Shown here piece after piece: positions 51,063-64,000 of a stretch of 64,000 nt of DNA. This DNA comes from Medicago truncatula. Taxonomy: Eukaryota; Streptophyta; Magnoliopsida; Fabales; Fabaceae. A model generated the notes under the pieces. It worked only from the letters and a program-made list of their open reading frames with translations. It was not told the DNA's origin and made no database searches. The stretch is taken from the NCBI RefSeq assembly GCF_003473485.1, contig NC_053046.1, forward strand, positions 5,342,001 through 5,406,000. Reading direction: 5' to 3'. The position numbers and the translations under genes were made by a program. Positions within the stretch are counted from its first letter, which is position 1. Each line of letters opens with the position of its first letter.

Positions 51063-54000
51063 TCAGGCCCGCAGGTACCCATTCTTCTCCAAGTAGGATA
51101 TTACTTTTTCTGCCGCATTACTTGGAGACATACAGTCACTTTCCTTTTGCTGATGCAATACTATCTGTAAGAGGATGCAAAAGTGTAATTAATTTAATGA
51201 AATTTTAGCCGACGTTTGATCAAAGGAAAAGCAGAGTTGGACTACTCTGACATCTTGTTTATAAGGTCAAATATTATACATTAGTTCATTTTATTCCTCT
51301 TTTGCGACAATAATATTTCTAGAACGTAACAACAAATACACACCTCACAGCTACATGGGGGTTCATACGGATCATCTATCCCTGTGAAACCTGCAGATTT
51401 CCAAATAGATAATTCACTACTGGTGCACAGATCAATCTGGATTAAAAAGATAAATAGACATAATTCATAAAGCTAAACTGCTGAAGCTAATGTATTTAAA
51501 TAACAACCCAGCATAAACATAATTTGAACATAATACATAGAAGGTGCCACACAAATAAAGCCGCGATGCAAATAAAAAAAATATAGACTAAGATAGATAC
51601 CTTTGATCATTCCAGCTCGAGCAAGCTTGTATAGTCCCTTTGGGTCCCTTGCTTCACACACAGCTAGTGGCACGTCTAAGAAAACCTACAACATGGGGTT
51701 GAGAAATGTATGATTGCATAGGTAATGAAGAGCATTTTGTGTTGATCAAGAACGAATCATAGTGTTCGCAATTGTTGCATTCACCGACGACAAACTACCA
51801 GCATTCACTTCAATAAGTATATGTACCTCAATAAAATCTCCTTTGGGCAGTAGAGCCCTGCAAGCATCTCTATCCTTTTGGTATGGTGATATCAAACTGG
51901 TGATGCAAATAACTCCTGCATCTGCCAAGAGTTTAGCTACTTCACCTGAAACATCATTCATGATGTTAGACTACTCATAAATAAAATAGCAAAAAAGGTG
52001 CAAGATTGAGGAAAATGCGTAGTAACTCACCAATCCTGCGTATGTTCTCTGAGCGATCTTCTGCTCTAAAACTAAGATCACGGTTTAGACCATGTCGAAT
52101 ATTATCACCATCAAGGATATATGTTAACTTTCCTCTCGAGTGCAAGCTTCGACTCAAAGCGCATGCTAGAGTGCTTTTTCCTGAAATCAATGTCTAAATA
52201 TATATTATCTAGAAATAGTGCTGGTATATAGTATATACTATATACTATCTAGAAGAATGAAAAGTAAGGCAATATGCTGATATTCAAAATAAATTGAACA
52301 TGACCGCTTTCATTTTGTTCGTTCACCATCTGTAGGTGTTCTACAACAGCGACCGTCATAGTTGGAAAAGAAAGGTGAACTGCTTCAGGAAAATTTATAT
52401 TATATTCAAAGAATGTTTTACATATGTGATTTAAATCATTCATAACAACTTGGCTTATGATTCATAAGCCAAGATCATCTGGGTTGACATGCTTGCTGAT
52501 CTATTTTCAAAACAGCTTCAATTTTATGTTTCGGTAATTTGACAAAGTCCAATTTTAATTTCACATGAATAACTGCAGCTAAAACTATAGGCCGTAAATT
52601 AAAAGTGGAGCTTGAAAAAACTAAAATATAGATTTCAGTTAGCGGAAGACGAACAAAAGATCAGTATAGTGCAGCATTGTAACTACGTACAATAATATGG
52701 ATGCATAATCCATCTTTAGAGACAGAATACCATGTGATGGAAAATAGATAGAAGTACGTGTCCTGTGTCCCGTTTTAAAGTGCTTCTGCTGAATAGACAG
52801 ATATCGATATGTAGTTTATTAATCTTTATGCATTTTATCCTCTTTCAAATGCATATATGTCAAGTATTCAATGTTAGATGTAAACCAAAAATGTGAAAGT
52901 CTGCGTATACTTTATTGTGTACTAGAAAAAAATTGCAGGGTTATTAGTGTGTTCATCATATCACTTTTATCAGGCAAAAAATTAGCACATGCTTGGAAAA
53001 AAGGAATAGAAGAAGCCAAAACTAGCAGAGAATGGTGCATTGCATTTAAACTGTTTAATTATACAACAGTTGAGTACATTTCAAATAAAAAAGAGCATTT
53101 ACATATCAAATTAGATGTTTATTGTTTCTTCCTAGGCATATGATGTAAGACAAATGTCTGCATATTGAAAATAACATGAAATACAAGGACTACAAATCAA
53201 ATCACCAATGAAATCCTTGATGCATTAAAAACTGATAAAAGGAAGCTAAGGCTCTATTATTGCACACAACTGTATGCTTATTACAGTGCTTGGAAATTGA
53301 AAGCAATAAACTATGGCAAACAAGCAGAAATAACAGGTATCTAAAATGAAACTGAATTTCACAAACCTGAACCACTGAGACCAGTTACCCAGACAACACA
53401 GCCTTTTTGTTGAAGTAGTTGCTGTCTATCAAGCTTCTGGATTGAACATTCATGCCATAAAATGTTTGTTGAATTGCCATTTGTTGTCAAATTGCTGAGA
53501 TTTTTACCTAGCTAGATGATAGCTGGGTCAAAAGTTTGAATTATCACTCTTTAAATCATACAATCACATTGCTTAAAAGTAGAAGCTACTACATCAGGAT
53601 CTGTCTGTACTGGTTCATTTGAGTTTATTTACTGGTATAACCATTTGTGAGAACTTGTGTAAACAACTTGTGGGATGATCCGAAAAAAATAAAAAAAATA
53701 CTTATGATATGTTCATAAGCGTATATGCAGTAAACTGAAAATTAAGTTGTTTATCATAAGACTTCATGTAGTGGAAAAACAACTTATAGTTTATGAAAAC
53801 AACTTACAACTTCATGCAAGTACACCTTGACTTTATTTTATCTTGCGTAGTAGAAATAGTTTATTCATACGCGTTTATGCTATAAGCTGCAAATTAAGTT
53901 GTTTCTTATGAGGCTCTGTTTTAAAATCCTATATTTTGAGCTTGTTTTTACTAGCCTATACATTATTTTGATAAGCTGATTCAATTAACTAACTTTTAAC

Positions 54001-55039
54001 TCAAAGCTTATCATCTTTTTCCTCAATTTTACCCCTCTCAACTTTACTTATGTTATCTTACTTGAAAATAAAATTATATATTAATTAAACATTTTTTTTT
54101 TTATGTTATTTTATATTTTTAGAAGCTAGTTCAACCGCTCATTTAACCAAACACTACAAATTCAATTAGCTACCTTATTCACTATAAACTATTCCTTATA
54201 AGTTCATCTGCTATTAACTAACTTATTACCTATCCGCTATTTTTTCATGCTATCATGGCCTAATTCTTATTCGTTTTATTTATTGAAAGGAATCAAACTG
54301 TCAAGGACCTTAAGCAGCATACATGGATGCTTGAATAAAGTCCATTTCAAGCTTCTTTTCAAAAACTAGTATTCAAATACAATTTCTCCCTGAAACGATA
54401 AATTCAGATTCAGATTCGGACTGCATTTGAATCCAACGGCTGTGAAGCAACCTATTTAGCTAGTAGAGAGAAATAGAATCTTTTTTTTTTTTTTTTTTTC
54501 GAAAAAACTAAATTAACCCACCCAAATCGAACCTGAGACCTCGAGGAGGAGCACTCCCAAGCCCCAAGCCAATACCACTAGGCCAACCCAAATGGGTTGA
54601 GAGAAATAGAATCTTAAACACATCTATTGTAAAAGCATAGGAATATTCCTTATTCATCAGACACATTTGATTGGAATTGAACTCGGTAATTGAGAAAACT
54701 TATTCAAAAACAATATAATTGAATAAATAAAGTACCAGAAAATGCTGCAGAATGATCAATGAAAGATGAATCAGGTTCATTTTTAACACAGTTCCTTTTA
54801 TTCACAGAAATTCCCTTGTATTTCGGAATTCTGTTATCGTCATCGGCAATAGATGATTCACGCTCGTCCTGCGCCATGATTGGTTTCAACATACTTTTAC
54901 GACAACGACGTAGTTCAACGGCATTGAATCTATGGCGGAAGTTAACAATTCCTAACTTCTCCACCGTCGAAGTTCCACATTCGATGTTCTGGAAAGTTAC
55001 GCCACCACACTGTGGCTGCAGTGCTTGTACGAAACACAT
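51063..55039 (-). CDS. APK4: Plastid adenylyl-sulfate (APS) kinase
   Basis: Seven exons: 55039-54736, 53507-53367, 52180-52031, 51945-51827, 51685-51601, 51390-51344 and 51164-51063. Phases join to 315 aa, close to Arabidopsis APK4 (about 310). The enzyme phosphorylates APS to PAPS, the sulfate donor for secondary sulfation. A P-loop GLSGSGKST spans 144-152. [10 protein letters not shown] is at 172-181 and [14 protein letters not shown] follows. Cys122 and Cys155 are 33 residues apart, as is the redox pair of Arabidopsis APK1, so thiol control is likely. The first 60-70 residues lack the conserved fold and are probably a plastid transit peptide. An in-frame TGA lies 18 bp upstream of the ATG, which fixes the start. 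Intron 1 carries a SINE. Confidence 0.96.
53607..53905. repeat. Interspersed repeat in the APS kinase intron 1
   Basis: Related to the repeat at 40790-41034: both start near gactggttcatttgagttta-like sequence and end at ctataagctgcaaat. It lies about 100 bp upstream of exon 2. Confidence 0.5.
54483..54598 (-). mobile_element. SINE in APS kinase intron 1
   Basis: A perfect 17 bp target duplication, gagagaaatagaatctt, lies at 54466-54482 and 54599-54615. A poly-T run sits inside the left copy. The minus strand reads ggttggcctagtggtattgg (A box) and caggttcgatttgg (B box) before the A-rich tail. It is in the same orientation as the gene. Confidence 0.88.
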
Positions 55040-55293
55040 CTCGAAGAGAAGATAGATTCAGTAATGGTATGGTACGAAATAGGAAGATTGAAAGTGGTTT
55101 GGTACGAACCGCAAGTGGCTCAGGCTCTGTAACGGTTTATATATACTTTTCAGTTACAGCTAGTGTTTCCTGGCAAAACTATTTTTTTATATCCACGTTA
55201 TTAATGTTTACAATCTTTTAAATTTGGACGGCCTGGAACAATTCTTTGTCAAATTATACTTACTCACACGATTTGGGTTGAACCAAAGAATTA

Positions 55294-55563
55294 CTCCGTT
55301 TTAAATGATAAGTCGTTTTGACTATTTCACACAAATTAAAAAGTGTATTAATTGCGTGGAAAGGTGAAATTGTAAATTATTTTATAAAATTATTCGTATT
55401 AATGATATAAAATAGTTAAAAAAATATAAATTGAAGAATTGAAGAAAAGAATAATAAATTATATAATGGTATAAAAGATAAAATAACATTAATGTTTTAT
55501 AGTAAAAAGACTTATCATTTGAGACAATGTTTTTATTAAAACGACTTATGATTTAAAACGGAG
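55294..55563. mobile_element. Stowaway-like MITE upstream of the APS kinase gene
   Basis: TIRs ctccgttttaaatgataagt and the inverse of acttatgatttaaaacggag, TA flanks (55292-55293, 55564-55565). It lies about 250 bp upstream of the ATG. The end motif is repeated once more just outside (ttaaaacggagtaatt). Confidence 0.75.
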
Positions 55564-57596
55564 TAATTTAAAACGGAGTAATTCTTGTAGGTGGATTGGG
55601 ATAGATGAAGGTGCGTATTGTAACTTGTAAGTGGTCACGTTTGGTGGAAAAATGATTAGGATGGTGTGGTGGATTAGAGAAATGGGTTACTTTATTTGAT
55701 TTGAAGAGTGTGTGGGATTTCCAATTTGTGCGTGCAGCCACATCAGTAATCACGATTATCTAATTTGTCTACCTGTTTTAGCACTTTAGCTTGTAGTATC
55801 TGCAACTTACATGGTCACGTGTAACCAATTATTATTTCTTCAAACCAGCTAAAGACAGCTGCAATTTTATTGATTAAATTGAAGACATTGCGGTTTGTTG
55901 AGGGATATATAAATAGGTGCGGCCAAGGATAATTAGGACGGATATGGCACATCCTTTACCCTTTAAGAAATTATGAACTGATGTGTGACCCTCGGCAAGA
56001 GTGAGGCGTGACTTGAATGTGTTAAATGAATAATTGAGATTTAACCATAAATGTTTGTTAGGTATGTGAATGATCAGAATCCGTGCATTTAGATTGTGTG
56101 TATTCAAAATTGACGTTATTTCGATCAAAATTGGATATTTTATATTTAAGTTCGGACGTCCCTTGATCAGACAACCACAAATATTCGAAATACATGAATG
56201 TGGAGTGTTCTTATCGTAAGGAATCTGATGGCTTGATGTTTCTTTTCTCGAACAAATAATTCAAAAGTTGTTGGATTCTTGTGTGAGTAGTTAGTAATGA
56301 GTTAAATATTTGATAAAAATGTGATATCTCATCTTTCGTTGGTCCTGAATTATTAGTAGATTGTTGCTTCAAGCATTGCTCCGAACTCTCCAAAAAATGG
56401 TATCAAAGTATGGTTTAGTTTGGTAGAGGAGCATAAATGAGAGCGGAACTTGGTATTGAATTCTTGTATCAAAATTCTTATTGGTGGTGTAGTCATAATG
56501 CGTGTTATGTAGGTTAATAGTGGTGCAAGTGTAGGATGTTAGAGACTCATATTTAAGAGAAAGATTGTTGAGTTCAAGTGAGAGTGATCCTGGTGTTATC
56601 CCTAACTCTCCAATAGAGGTGCCTCATGCAAAATGCATCAAGTTGCGTTAGTTTCATACTCTAGCTATCATGTTTCCTAGAAAATTCATAGAAGAGTTTG
56701 GTTCAAAAATATATGATGCAATGCAACTCCACTTTTCAATTCTAGTCAAGCAATCTGGTAATATGGTAAAGCAAATTACTATATTTAATTCACACGATTA
56801 TCCACAAACAAAGTCGGGTCTAAATAATAGATGCATCTATGATATTTAGACACTCTTAACTCTCTAATATCTCTTCATATAATATCAACTTATCAACCAT
56901 TGTCGTCTATGATAAATCATAGAGAAAAAAATGCTTGCATTTCAGCACAAAAAATATACACAAGTCCGCAATACAACCAAAGAAAAACCACCATTATGAT
57001 ATCCAATGAACCCTCCAAAAACATATCAGGCGACAGGAGAGGGTTTCCATGTTACATGTCGATCTACATTCAGGGAAATCTACACAATATCACTACCAAA
57101 AATCTTTGATGACATGTTAAAGCAAGACTAAAACCTTATTAGAAATATATCCATCCACCTTTAAAAAAAAATAGAAATATCCACACCAAAGACATTCTCA
57201 TTCTCATTTGTAATTTTTGTTTTACATTTTGTATTGATAAAGAGAGTAATTATATATATTTATGATACAATAGATATAGATAAGAATAGATAAAATTATT
57301 TGACAAAGATAAAATATGATAATGACAAAATAAAATTTTAGTTTATCTTGATTTAAATTGAAGTATAATAGATAGATATAAATTAGATAAAATGACAAAA
57401 TTATCTTTGTGGAAAAATTATACCTTATTTGTGGTGTACATATACTTAGAACTTTTAACTTTGATTTTTTGTTTTTTTTTTTGTTGTTGTTGAAGATATT
57501 AAAACTTTTACCTTAAAACTAGTTTTTATGACATTATTATCAAAAAAATTCAACGGCAAATTACATTATTATCAAATTTTATTTGTATTTATATTA
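55564..57596. other. Intergenic region with a possible copia-type relic
   Basis: tggtatcaaagta at 56398 resembles the initiator-tRNA primer-binding site of copia elements (tggtatcagagc). Flanking sequence near 56200-56600 could be LTR-derived. No coding domain is seen. The rest is AT-rich. Confidence 0.3.
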
Positions 57597-57769
57597 GGGT
57601 CTTGTTAACAAGTGTCCCCAAACACTTTTTAAGCATTCGTAATGAAAAAATTATTCTTTAAAAAAATTAAAAATTTCAATTTCCTATACAAGAAATGCAC
57701 AAACTTTCATAAAATCTTACTACCTTAGATGCTTAAAGAGTGTCTCAGAAGCACTCGTTAACATTTCCC
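57597..57769. mobile_element. Short inverted-repeat element, 173 bp
   Basis: Ends gggtcttgttaacaagtgtc and the inverse of gaagcactcgttaacatttccc-like sequence. It shows the uninterrupted form of the element split at 19933-23142. Confidence 0.6.
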
Positions 57770-58003
57770 ATTATATTATCAACCAAAGCATGTCTTATTC
57801 AAAATCTCCATGTTACCTTAATTATATATTGAATTGTGTGTTTGAGTGCATACGGGTACACTTCCCTCATTAGATACTATCAACGCCATAAATTCAACCG
57901 TTCTTCATCAATTTTAAAAACTTGTATGTGTATTCCATCCGTTTACATGTTGAAGTCAACCAATTTACACATGCCTTAAGACACTATAATGTTTGAGTAT
58001 ATG

Positions 58004-58320
58004 TATTCTAAATTGTTGAATGAATTCAAATGTAACAACATATATTAGAGAGTAAAAAAATTTGAAAAATGTCAAAGACGATTATGGAATCAAAAGATTT
58101 TAAGTATTGATATATAATAATGTATCTGACTTGTTGCACTCTTTGGAGTACCATTCCTTCATGACATCCTTCTTCGGAGGAATTAACATTATACTTCCAC
58201 TTAACCATTTCATTGTTTTTCTTGATCATGTTATCAAGCAAAAAACCAAAGGACGAAACAGAGTCTCTCTTCCACCTCTCTATTTTACCATTCTCATCAA
58301 TTGAAATGTTTCAAATTCAA
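58004..58320 (-). pseudogene. Partial duplicate of the NPH3-gene 3' end
   Basis: The minus-strand frame (58026-58241) reads LDNMIKKNNEMVKWKYNVNS, closely matching LDNMIKKNNESVRYKYNVDS of the intact gene about 670 bp away. The 3' flanks also match: tattctaa...attcaaatgtaacaacat at 58004 and 58416. The duplicate has lost frame after the shared block and has no upstream exon. It is a tandem duplication of the last part of the final exon plus 3' flank, now decayed. Confidence 0.75.
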
Positions 58321-58723
58321 AACTGATCCTTTAGAAAGAAAAGTGTCAATAGCACTCACTGTCTATAAATTGTGCAAATTTACTACACACATCACGTTGA
58401 TCTTTGGGTAAGGTATATTCTAATTATTGAATTAATTCAAATGTAACAACATGGGTAAATAAGAATTTTAAAACATCCTCTCAAAAAAAGAATTTTAAAA
58501 CACAATATAAACTTTTAGGTTTAGATAATGTAAAACAACATTAAGAAAAAACGAAATAAAATAAAATAAAAAAAAGTGACAAATTAATTAATTAATATGG
58601 CTTAGACCTAGCTATCAGGACAAAAATAAAAAAATCTTTCAAAAAACATATAAAGACTAATATTCTACAGCATGAAGCTTGAATATTCTCCGATGAACAG
58701 CAACACTACTCTCAATCAGTCAG

Positions 58724-61700
58724 TCATTGGTGATCCTTCAAATTTGATGAAGAATTTGAAATCTTGAAAGTATTCTTGAGCCCAGTAATGAACCTATGGC
58801 GAAAACTTGTACCACTCTTTGTTGGAGTAACACTTTCTTCATGACATGATCCTAAGGAAGAATCAACGTTATATTTGTACCTAACACTTTCATTATTTTT
58901 CTTGATCATGTTATCAAGCACAAAACCGGAGGAAGAAATAGAGCCTCTTCCACCTCTTTGTATTTTACTGTTTTCATCAACTGGAACAAAATGAAAACTC
59001 GCGGAACGTTCTGAATTCAAGACACTATTGCTTTGTTCCTTCTCTTTTTCTTTCTCCTTCTCCTTTTCATCCTCAGCTTGATGATCCTGAAGAAACTTCT
59101 TCATGCAACTAAGCTCTTTCTCAAGGCTTTGAATACGCGAGTAGGTTGAATTCATAGCTTCTTTAAGTTGTGCATTTTGGCGGAGAGTGGTGTCGAGTTG
59201 GAGAAATTCTCTAAGTGAGGTTCGTTGTACTTCTACATGTTGTCGAGCATTAGTGGTAGTAGTAGTAGTAGTAGTAGTAGTTGCTGCTTCGGTGATTGAG
59301 CGGCGAGTGGTGAGGTGTTCAACAAGAATTGCTCGAACGATGAATCTTAGTGGCATTATGGGGTTTTGAACACATTCGACTAGGGTACGAGGTGAGAGCT
59401 TAGTACAATCTATTGAATTGCATATTTCTGTTTTTTGTTCTTCTGTTACTTTGCCATGCTTGTTTTCCTTCACACATATAGCAAACAACATCCATAAATT
59501 GGAAAAATCAGTAATAGTAATAACTAAAGTGGAACATTATTGTTATGCTACTAAGGTTACATTATTTTATACTTGTTTATTTTTATTTTGTCAGGTTTTT
59601 ATAGAGTGAATAAACAATATCGTTATCGAAATTGTAAGCATTGCTTAGAATGGTTCTTCAATTTTGCAAATGAATAAAAACATCTCGAAATTGTAAAACA
59701 TCCATTTAAAATTATGGTTCATTCTTTAACTTCTATCATTGGAGACTATGACATGAACTTTAACTAGACAACATCCCACATCAATAGAAGCTCGCGATGA
59801 ATGATTTGTCGATAAATCTTAAATTGTTCCGGTGATAAATTTGTCAATAATTACAATCCTTAATAGACAACTAGTAGCAAATTACTCATAGTCTTTGAGA
59901 GAACTGAATTTCATAAGCTAATCAATTCATGGTGTGGTGCCAATAATGTGAGATAAATGTGGAGAGCCACCTATTCCATTAATGTGTTCAATTTGGTATG
60001 TGTTCAACTAGTTGTAAAGTTATGATTTTTTATCCTTTTGCACACTTGTGATATTGTGGTTGACCAATGTCACTGACATTGGCACCCCAATGTCACCAAA
60101 TTGCTACCCGCCCTAATGAAGTAGGCCATTCTGTGCTTGCTAAAACAATGTGGACCTCATCTATGTTTTGTGTAATGTGGATAAATGGAAAGTTTTAGGT
60201 CTCCTACACACTCTTAATTAGGTGCACGAATTGCAACTAGAATGAGTGGGTTTTGCCCTCGATTCAAAAAAAGTGGTTTATTGCTTTCATAAGGGCAGAA
60301 ATTATGCCAGAGTTTGGTGATGTGTTAAATGAATGTAAGTGGGTGTTTAATTTGTATTTTGACAGCGTACACTGTGTTGAGTTTGATAGGAAACAAGTAA
60401 ATTAGGTGGTTTATGCTCTTACAACACACACTTTTTAACATTTTATTGTTATAGGATAAAATTCAAATGAGTCCCACCAAATTTATATAGAACGGATATG
60501 ATTTTGTGTGGCTCACGTGATTTTTAATCAATCAAAAGATTAGGTTAAAAAATGTATATTAAAATGTGTATCGCTAGCATTTCTATTATATCTATAGCTA
60601 ACTCCAACATTTTTATTAATGTATAAACATGTATTGAACCATATTAGTATAAATCAAATGTTATACGCCCTCTACTAAAATAAATATAAAAATTTATTTA
60701 AGCAATTAAAATTGGTAAAATTGTAAAGGGTATATATACATAGATACAATCAAGGCACAGATTTACAAAACTAACTTTTTAGCTTTTAATGGATGGTTTA
60801 CGAGTACGCTAAAAATAGACTTGTGATAACTTCTGTTTTTTTTTTTTCTTTCTAACTCATTGTTTTTTATAAGCTAATTTAACTAATAGTAAGTAATTGA
60901 AAAATATCTATTACGTCATTTTATATTTATCAACTACTTCAACTTCTAATTTACCAAAAACAATGGATTCAACTGAAATATACTCCATTTATGCATTTGT
61001 CCATTTATATCTTATCGACTATTTTATTCGTTGTATCTGCTGTTGTTACTTTATAAACTATCCGTTATATCTTATCGACAACCAAAAAATATCTATTAAG
61101 TCACAATGAAACCGTGTAAATGGACAAATGCATAAATGGAGCAGATCTGGACACCTAATTTATATCTTATCGACTATTTTATTTATTGTATTTGTTGTTG
61201 TTACTTTATAAACTATACGTTATTTTCTACCAAACAAAGTCTAATATTTTTTTTAAAAATAGAAACAATCAAGCCCAAATATAACATCGAAAGGTTTGAT
61301 AGCTCAACAAATTTGAATCCAAATTCAAACTCAAATGAAGGAGGAAAAAACTGAGCTTGCTAAATATAATATTGAAAGGTTTGACAGCTCAGCAAATTTG
61401 AATCCAAATTCAAACTCAAATGAAGGAGGGAAAAACTGATCTAATAGCTAATTGCTTAATACTTAAATTTTTTACGAAATAGCTCAAATCTACCGTTATT
61501 TATTAATTTTGTTAAGTCTACAACAACTTAATCTAATATTTTTCACCTCCACTAATCCCCTATTAGGTTTGCAACAACTCGATCCTAAAATTTTGTCTCT
61601 AAATTTGCATCTTTATTTATTTATTAATTTTATTAAGTCTACAGCAATTTAACCTAAAAAAATGGATCGCACCAATTTCATTCATATCATGTTACCTTTT

Positions 61701-63506
61701 TTTTAAGGCTCTCAGTCTATTCTCCAAGTTATAGTGTTACACATCCCCAATCAATTAAATTTCATTTATTATGATGTTGAACCGAATTTATTTATTTTTA
61801 GAGGTGAAGTTGAAGCACTTAGTTTATCACATTTTAGTTTCGATATTAATTTTGTATTTTTATGTAAACTTATTTAATACGTTTACAAACAGAATACCCT
61901 AATTTCCATGCAAACTCGGCTACCCTAATTTCTATGCAAACTCGACTATATATAGCAAACCCTAAACCATGTTTCTCTCAACAAAAAAACCCTAAACCGT
62001 GTTTCTATTAATTGAAGTGACTTTTTTTTTCATGTTAGTAGAAATTTAAAACAATTATTACAAGTCAATTTTTGATGTTTAACTATAAAATAAATAAATA
62101 AAATTGACCCCTGCAACAATATAATATTTGTATTCTTTTTATCTTTTTTCTTTATAATTTTTTTTTAAAAAAAATATGAGAAGATAATGCCCCAATAATA
62201 TATTCTGATAAAATAAAATATCAGTCTTTAATTGATTAGTTTTTCAAAACTAAAATGTAAAATTTGATAAGATTCAAGTGTCATTGAAGGACATAATAAG
62301 ACAAATTTGATTGTAAAATTGTATCTCTAATAATCTAATTTGCGTTTATTGGTCGACCCATGATCTTACGGGTTGAAGATTATTCATTGATCTCTATTAT
62401 AATCGGCAAGACCCCTGCGTCGCATGGGTCAAAAGTCTAGTTACTTATAAATGTTAACCGTCTCACTATACTTCACCTAATTTTAACCTAATTTTTCCCT
62501 CCACACTTTTGCATTTGATGTTTATCTAATCTCTTACTTATACATGTTAACCCGTCTCGCTATACTTAACATAATTTTAACCTAATTTTTTCCTCCACAC
62601 TTTTGCATTTAATGTTTATCTAAAATAAAATAAAATTATGTTTCTAATTAGATGCTATTTTTTTGAAAATGAATAACCGTTAACCCGTCTCGTTATATCT
62701 CTTACTTATAAATGTTAACATGTCTAGTTGTACTTAACATAAGTAAGAGATTAGGTTGATTATACTTAACCTAACTATTTTGTTACCTATTACCGTCAAA
62801 TATTACCTTCGATATGACGTGTGCGTTAGTATGGATCGATGGTCTAGTATAATATAAAAAAACTGTAGCCTAAAAGATAAGCCTGGTCTTGAGATTTACT
62901 GCATATGATGCAAGAAAAATTGTAGATGATGCAAGAAAAACTTCATTAGTTGGTTCCATTCCATCATACGAGGTGTCACACAACAAGAAAAAATCAAAAT
63001 AACACGTCACATACCTTGAGATAAAGATCGACCAACTTGTACAAAACATCATGGTTGACCAACCTTCCATTCAACGAACAAACAACCATTTGAAAATCTC
63101 TCAGCTGCATTTCCACAATGAAATCCAAAACACTATCATCAACATCATCGTTTTCCCAAATCAATGCTTCAAGACATCTACTACCAAGAGACGCCGTGGT
63201 TTCGGCTTCAGGAAACAAAGCCATGCACGAACGAAGAACCGTTAACCCTTCCATGCAAACAATTCTTTGAAAATAAGATTCTGCCACGTCACGTAGATTA
63301 ATGTCACCTTCTTTCATTCCTAGTAACTCTGCTGTCGTTATAACGGCTGCAATGTTTGTTGGTGTTAAATGGATTTTACGGTTGTAACAAAATTCTGCAA
63401 CGGTTGTGAATGATGAAGCCGTTATGTTTAATGGTGGGGAGAGTGTGAAGTCGGAGAGGGATGTTAGGTGGCGTTTTAGATATGAGCTTCGTGATATGAA
63501 ACGTTC
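58724..63506 (-). CDS. NPH3-family (BTB/POZ-NPH3) protein, 3' two exons, partial
   Basis: Exons 63506-63015 and 59467-58724 join in phase 0 (aag|gtatgt ... gtgaag|gaaaac) to 411 codons with a stop. The 5' exon with the BTB domain lies beyond the right edge, since 63506 follows a strong acceptor (ttttttcag). NPH3 signatures are SRSSYLKRHL, LSPPLNITASSF, HDVLYKLVDLYLK, CTKLSPRTLVECVQ and MPLRFIVRA. The middle is shorter than canonical NPH3 and lacks the W-x2-EDL block. I recall the same in At3g49900, so this is probably that clade. The C-terminus has a Thr run (10 residues), a coiled coil and a KEKEKEKEKE stretch, then KFKISNSS-like sequence. NPH3 proteins serve as phototropin-linked or CUL3 adaptors. 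The specific role is unknown. Confidence 0.85.
60996..61225 (+). repeat. Direct repeat pair in the NPH3 intron
   Basis: tatatcttatcgactatttt with tactttataaactat follows at about 61006 and again at about 61159. The copies are diverged. Confidence 0.6.
61278..61445 (+). repeat. 85 bp tandem duplication in the NPH3 intron
   Basis: aatataacatcgaaaggttt (61278) and aatataatattgaaaggttt (61363) start two copies that stay about 94 percent identical through tcaaactcaaatgaaggagg. Confidence 0.85.
62410..62440 (+). mobile_element. Helitron 3' terminus
   Basis: A GC-rich hairpin, gacccctgcgtcgcatgggt plus c (62410-62430), stands 6 nt before CTAG, followed by T. This is the standard 3' end of plant Helitrons (hairpin, then CTRR, inserted at AT). 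The 5' TC end was not located. Confidence 0.6.
62445..62760 (+). repeat. Tandem repeat of about 97 bp downstream of the Helitron end
   Basis: acttataaatgttaaccgtc begins one unit and acttatacatgttaacccgt the next. Both contain taattttaacctaatttttc and cctccacacttttgcattt. A third partial unit begins near 62702. Confidence 0.7.
62804..62846 (+). mobile_element. Degenerate Helitron-like terminus
   Basis: acgtgtgcgttagtatggat, then gatggtctagt, is a mutated version of a hairpin plus CTAGT end. It lies about 400 bp after the better one. Confidence 0.3.
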
Positions 63507-64000
63507 CTGAAAAAAGAGATACATAGTAAGCTATATATATACCATCAATCACAAACTCGGATACGGACACAAGACACGACATATATATGTCTGACATCAA
63601 TAATAATTTAAAAAATGACATAATTCAATGTAATTATATGTTTCAGTATCGTGTATATATATATATATGATACTGAGACACATCTAATCTGAAGAGTACG
63701 TGTGTTTATTAGGTATATGGACATGTCGATTAATGATCAATCAATACAGTAGTACTACTAGAACTCAATTACAACGACAATAAAGAAAGTGTATGGGTTA
63801 TTGCACGTATTTTGATGGGATTAAAGGAATGTTACACTTTGTTGGGATTTTAAAAGTTGAACTTTAAAACACTTTTTCAGATGAAACAGAGCGTTACTCA
63901 GAGTGAAAAGGCTTTGCAAAATTTACATGTGGTCATTGGACAATTACTAGTGTGTTGTTTGTTTCTTTCATTTTCTAAAAAAGATATGAAAATGTTTTTG
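63507..64000 (-). other. Intron and unknown upstream sequence of the NPH3 gene
   Basis: AT-rich, with a (TA)n tract near 63655-63668. No BTB-encoding exon is seen, so the upstream exon lies outside the window. Confidence 0.5.

Overview
This is plant nuclear DNA, most likely from a papilionoid legume close to Medicago, Trifolium or Pisum. It is AT-rich, has GT-AG introns and sparse genes, and is packed with nested transposable elements. A 3.4 kb Ogre-like solo LTR, a (-)-strand SINE of the legume Au/Mt type, Stowaway MITEs, long-TIR Mutator-like elements and hAT elements all point to that clade. Species cannot be fixed from the sequence alone.

Five protein-coding genes are well supported. A (+)-strand GH43 exo-beta-1,3-galactosidase-like gene lies at 13.5-17.6 kb. 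A single-exon (-)-strand GRAS gene of the SHORT-ROOT type lies at 28.6-30.1 kb. An 11-exon (-)-strand U-box/cyclophilin gene (CYP65/PUB49 type) lies at 35.1-41.3 kb. A 7-exon (-)-strand plastid APS kinase gene (APK4-like) lies at 51.1-55.0 kb. The last two exons of a (-)-strand NPH3-family gene lie at 58.7-63.5 kb, with its 5' end outside the window. I rebuilt every exon chain by hand, and all phases join without a frame break.

The GH43, PUB49 and APK genes match neighbours I recall on Arabidopsis chromosome 5 (At5g67540, At5g67530, At5g67520). The GH43 and NPH3 genes match a pair on chromosome 3 (At3g49880, At3g49900). The window therefore looks like one ancestral block that Arabidopsis keeps in two halves. 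SHR is not part of that block in Arabidopsis.

Region by region. At 1-7.8 kb there is a transposon-derived cluster of TATA cassettes with CCGGAT palindromes, interrupted by a solo LTR that itself holds a second solo LTR, followed by two long hairpins that resemble plant miRNA precursors. At 11.4-12.3 kb there is a compact Pack-MULE-like element. At 18.4-25.3 kb there is a run of MITEs, a FAR1-domain MULE nested in a small-element family, and a hAT element inside another inverted-repeat element. At 41.6-42.4 kb a retroposon with an 18 bp target duplication sits just upstream of PUB49. At 44-49 kb several elements are nested, including a MULE with a perfect 9 bp duplication inside a hAT-like element. 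The gene introns hold a SINE, MITEs, a hAT remnant and Helitron ends.

The genes are not a functional operon. Their roles are separate: cell-wall glycan trimming in the Golgi, radial patterning of root and nodule tissues, nuclear protein folding and ubiquitination, sulfate assimilation toward PAPS, and an NPH3-type scaffold. The most unusual material is the transposon architecture and the hairpin pair at 6.9-7.1 kb.
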